Shown here one piece after another: positions 4,699-5,570 of a stretch of DNA of 5,570 bases (position 1 is its first letter; the number at the start of each line of letters is the position of its first letter). This DNA is from Tidjanibacter sp. (GTDB lineage Bacteria; Bacteroidota; Bacteroidia; Bacteroidales; Rikenellaceae): NCBI GenBank assembly GCA_017628675.1, contig JAGBYS010000269.1, positions 1-5,570 on the forward strand, in the 5' to 3' direction. The position numbers and the translations under genes are program-made. Under the pieces are notes generated by a model. It did no database searches. It was not told the DNA's origin and was given only the letters and a program-made list of their open reading frames with translations.

Positions 4699-5570
4699 AT
4701 GAGAAGAGAGGAGTGTGGGCTACGACTTGCGGCACTGGATCCGCTCAGGAGGACCAAGATTATGGAGAGCCTTCTGGTGGAGAGGGTGCTTCGTAAGAGT
4801 CGCAGGGTGCTGGAGGTTTGGGAGGCCTCGGGTCGCGACTGGAACCAGACACTCTACCATATGACCGCCTACGCTATGGGTGCTCCGAAGAATGGTGCGC
4901 AGATGGAGGAACTCTCGGGAAGGGCCACCTACCTGATGTGCCTGAAGGAGCGCAGCTCACTCCAGAGGGTCGAGGCACTGCTGCTTGGTGGCTCGGGACT
5001 GCTGAATGAGGAGTTCTTTGATGATTATATCGTGCGCCTGCAGGAGGAGTTCGACTACCTTGCCAGCAAATATCAGATTCGCAGTATGAGTGCTGGGTGC
5101 TGGAAGAGGAACCACCAACTGCCTGCCGGAGGCCCTGTTATGAGGATAGCACAGCTTGCAGCCCTTGTTGGACGCGAGGAGTTCTCGGTGGATAGGGTGC
5201 TGGAGATAGCGACTCCGGAGGCCGTGGAGAGGCTCTTTGGGGTTACGGCGAGCGACTATTGGCAGAGGAGATATGTGCCCAATGGTAAGGCCGGCAGTGG
5301 CCTGGGGCGTATGGGTCGCCAGAAGGCACAGATGTTGGCCATAAATATGGTTGTGCCCCTGCAGTTTGCCTACGCTTCGGTCATCGGCAAGGCCGAACTT
5401 AAGGAGCGTGCGCTGGGACTCTTGGAGGCCATCCCTGCCGAGCAGAATAGGGTGGTGGCTGGCTGGACGGGCTATGGTGTGCCCTGCACGGCGGCCTACG
5501 AGTCGCAAGCGCTGCTGGAACTCTCGGCCCGATGTGACCAGGGGCTTTGTGGAGAGTGCCCGCTCGGCAG
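4699..5570 (+). CDS. DUF2851 family protein, lacking the usual N-terminal domain; runs off the window
   Basis: The frame is open from the TAG at 4666-4668 to the window end and gives 290 complete codons from the ATG at 4699; a start at 4762 is possible. It matches the C-terminal part of the Bacteroidetes DUF2851 family, as I recall it: LLVERVLRKSRRVLEV (27-42), SGRDWNQTLYHMTAYAMG (45-62), QRVEALLLGGSGLL (90-103), WKRNHQL (135-141), MRIAQLAALV (148-157), DYWQRRYVP (186-194), INMVVPLQFAYASV (215-228), ESQALLEL (268-275). It then has the terminal Cys-rich motif CDQGLCGECPLG (279-290), where family members end in a C-x2-C-x-I-G-like pattern. Only a few to about twenty residues should be missing downstream. 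Full members are about 400-430 aa and begin with a domain containing a DAGPDFF-like motif and a GNVE-H motif; that part is absent, and only 30 bp separate this gene from the DUF59 stop. Function unknown. No signal peptide seen. Confidence 0.87.
   Translation, partial: MRREECGLRLAALDPLRRTKIMESLLVERVLRKSRRVLEVWEASGRDWNQTLYHMTAYAMGAPKNGAQMEELSGRATYLMCLKERSSLQRVEALLLGGSGLLNEEFFDDYIVRLQEEFDYLASKYQIRSMSAGCWKRNHQLPAGGPVMRIAQLAALVGREEFSVDRVLEIATPEAVERLFGVTASDYWQRRYVPNGKAGSGLGRMGRQKAQMLAINMVVPLQFAYASVIGKAELKERALGLLEAIPAEQNRVVAGWTGYGVPCTAAYESQALLELSARCDQGLCGECPLG

Noticed and set aside
4957..5508. Minus-strand open frame of about 183 codons over the DUF2851 gene
   Set aside because: The plus-strand frame carries a run of DUF2851 motifs and is open to the window end; the minus frame has none.

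Overview
The window looks like a piece of a Bacteroidales chromosome, most likely an Alistipes/Rikenellaceae-type genome. Four things point there. The coding regions are GC-rich but separated by AT-rich gaps. The promoter-like elements are of the Bacteroidetes sigma type (TTTG, about 20 bp, TAnnTTTG). Gene starts have A-rich leaders rather than Shine-Dalgarno sites. The window also carries families typical of the phylum: GSCFA, a PafA-type alkaline phosphatase and DUF2851. Genus is inferred; nothing here fixes it.

Layout. Positions 1-100 are the last 32 codons of a + strand gene of unknown function. It converges on ispE (188-1003, - strand), the CDP-ME kinase of the MEP isoprenoid pathway, and a perfect 16-bp stem-loop lies between them. 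ispE and a GSCFA-family gene (1068-2033, +) diverge from a 64-bp gap. That gap holds two interleaved, almost mirror-symmetric Bacteroidetes promoters. Next, after a gap with a small hairpin and a 19-bp palindrome, is a secreted alkaline-phosphatase-fold protein (2136-3731). It resembles PafA along its length but appears to have lost most metal ligands and substrate-binding residues. The 146-bp gap after it carries a likely terminator and then a GCAGCTTTTT/AAAAAGCTGC inverted repeat present twice, plus a third lone arm just upstream of sufE.

The right part is a tight + strand cluster, probably one operon. It consists of sufE (3878-4306; sulfur acceptor for Fe-S cluster assembly), a DUF59/MIP18 (SufT-like) Fe-S assembly factor (4342-4668) and a DUF2851 protein (4699 to beyond the window end). 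sufE and the DUF59 gene share a job in Fe-S protein maturation, although no sufBCDS genes are in view. The DUF2851 gene matches only the C-terminal part of its family; the usual N-terminal domain has no room upstream.

I see no mobile element, CRISPR array, tRNA or rRNA. No gene-free stretch exceeds 300 bases. The most interesting items are the apparent pseudo-phosphatase, the symmetric divergent promoter, the repeat cluster in front of sufE, and the shortened DUF2851 gene. Family assignments and motif comparisons are from memory of the families, not from a search.
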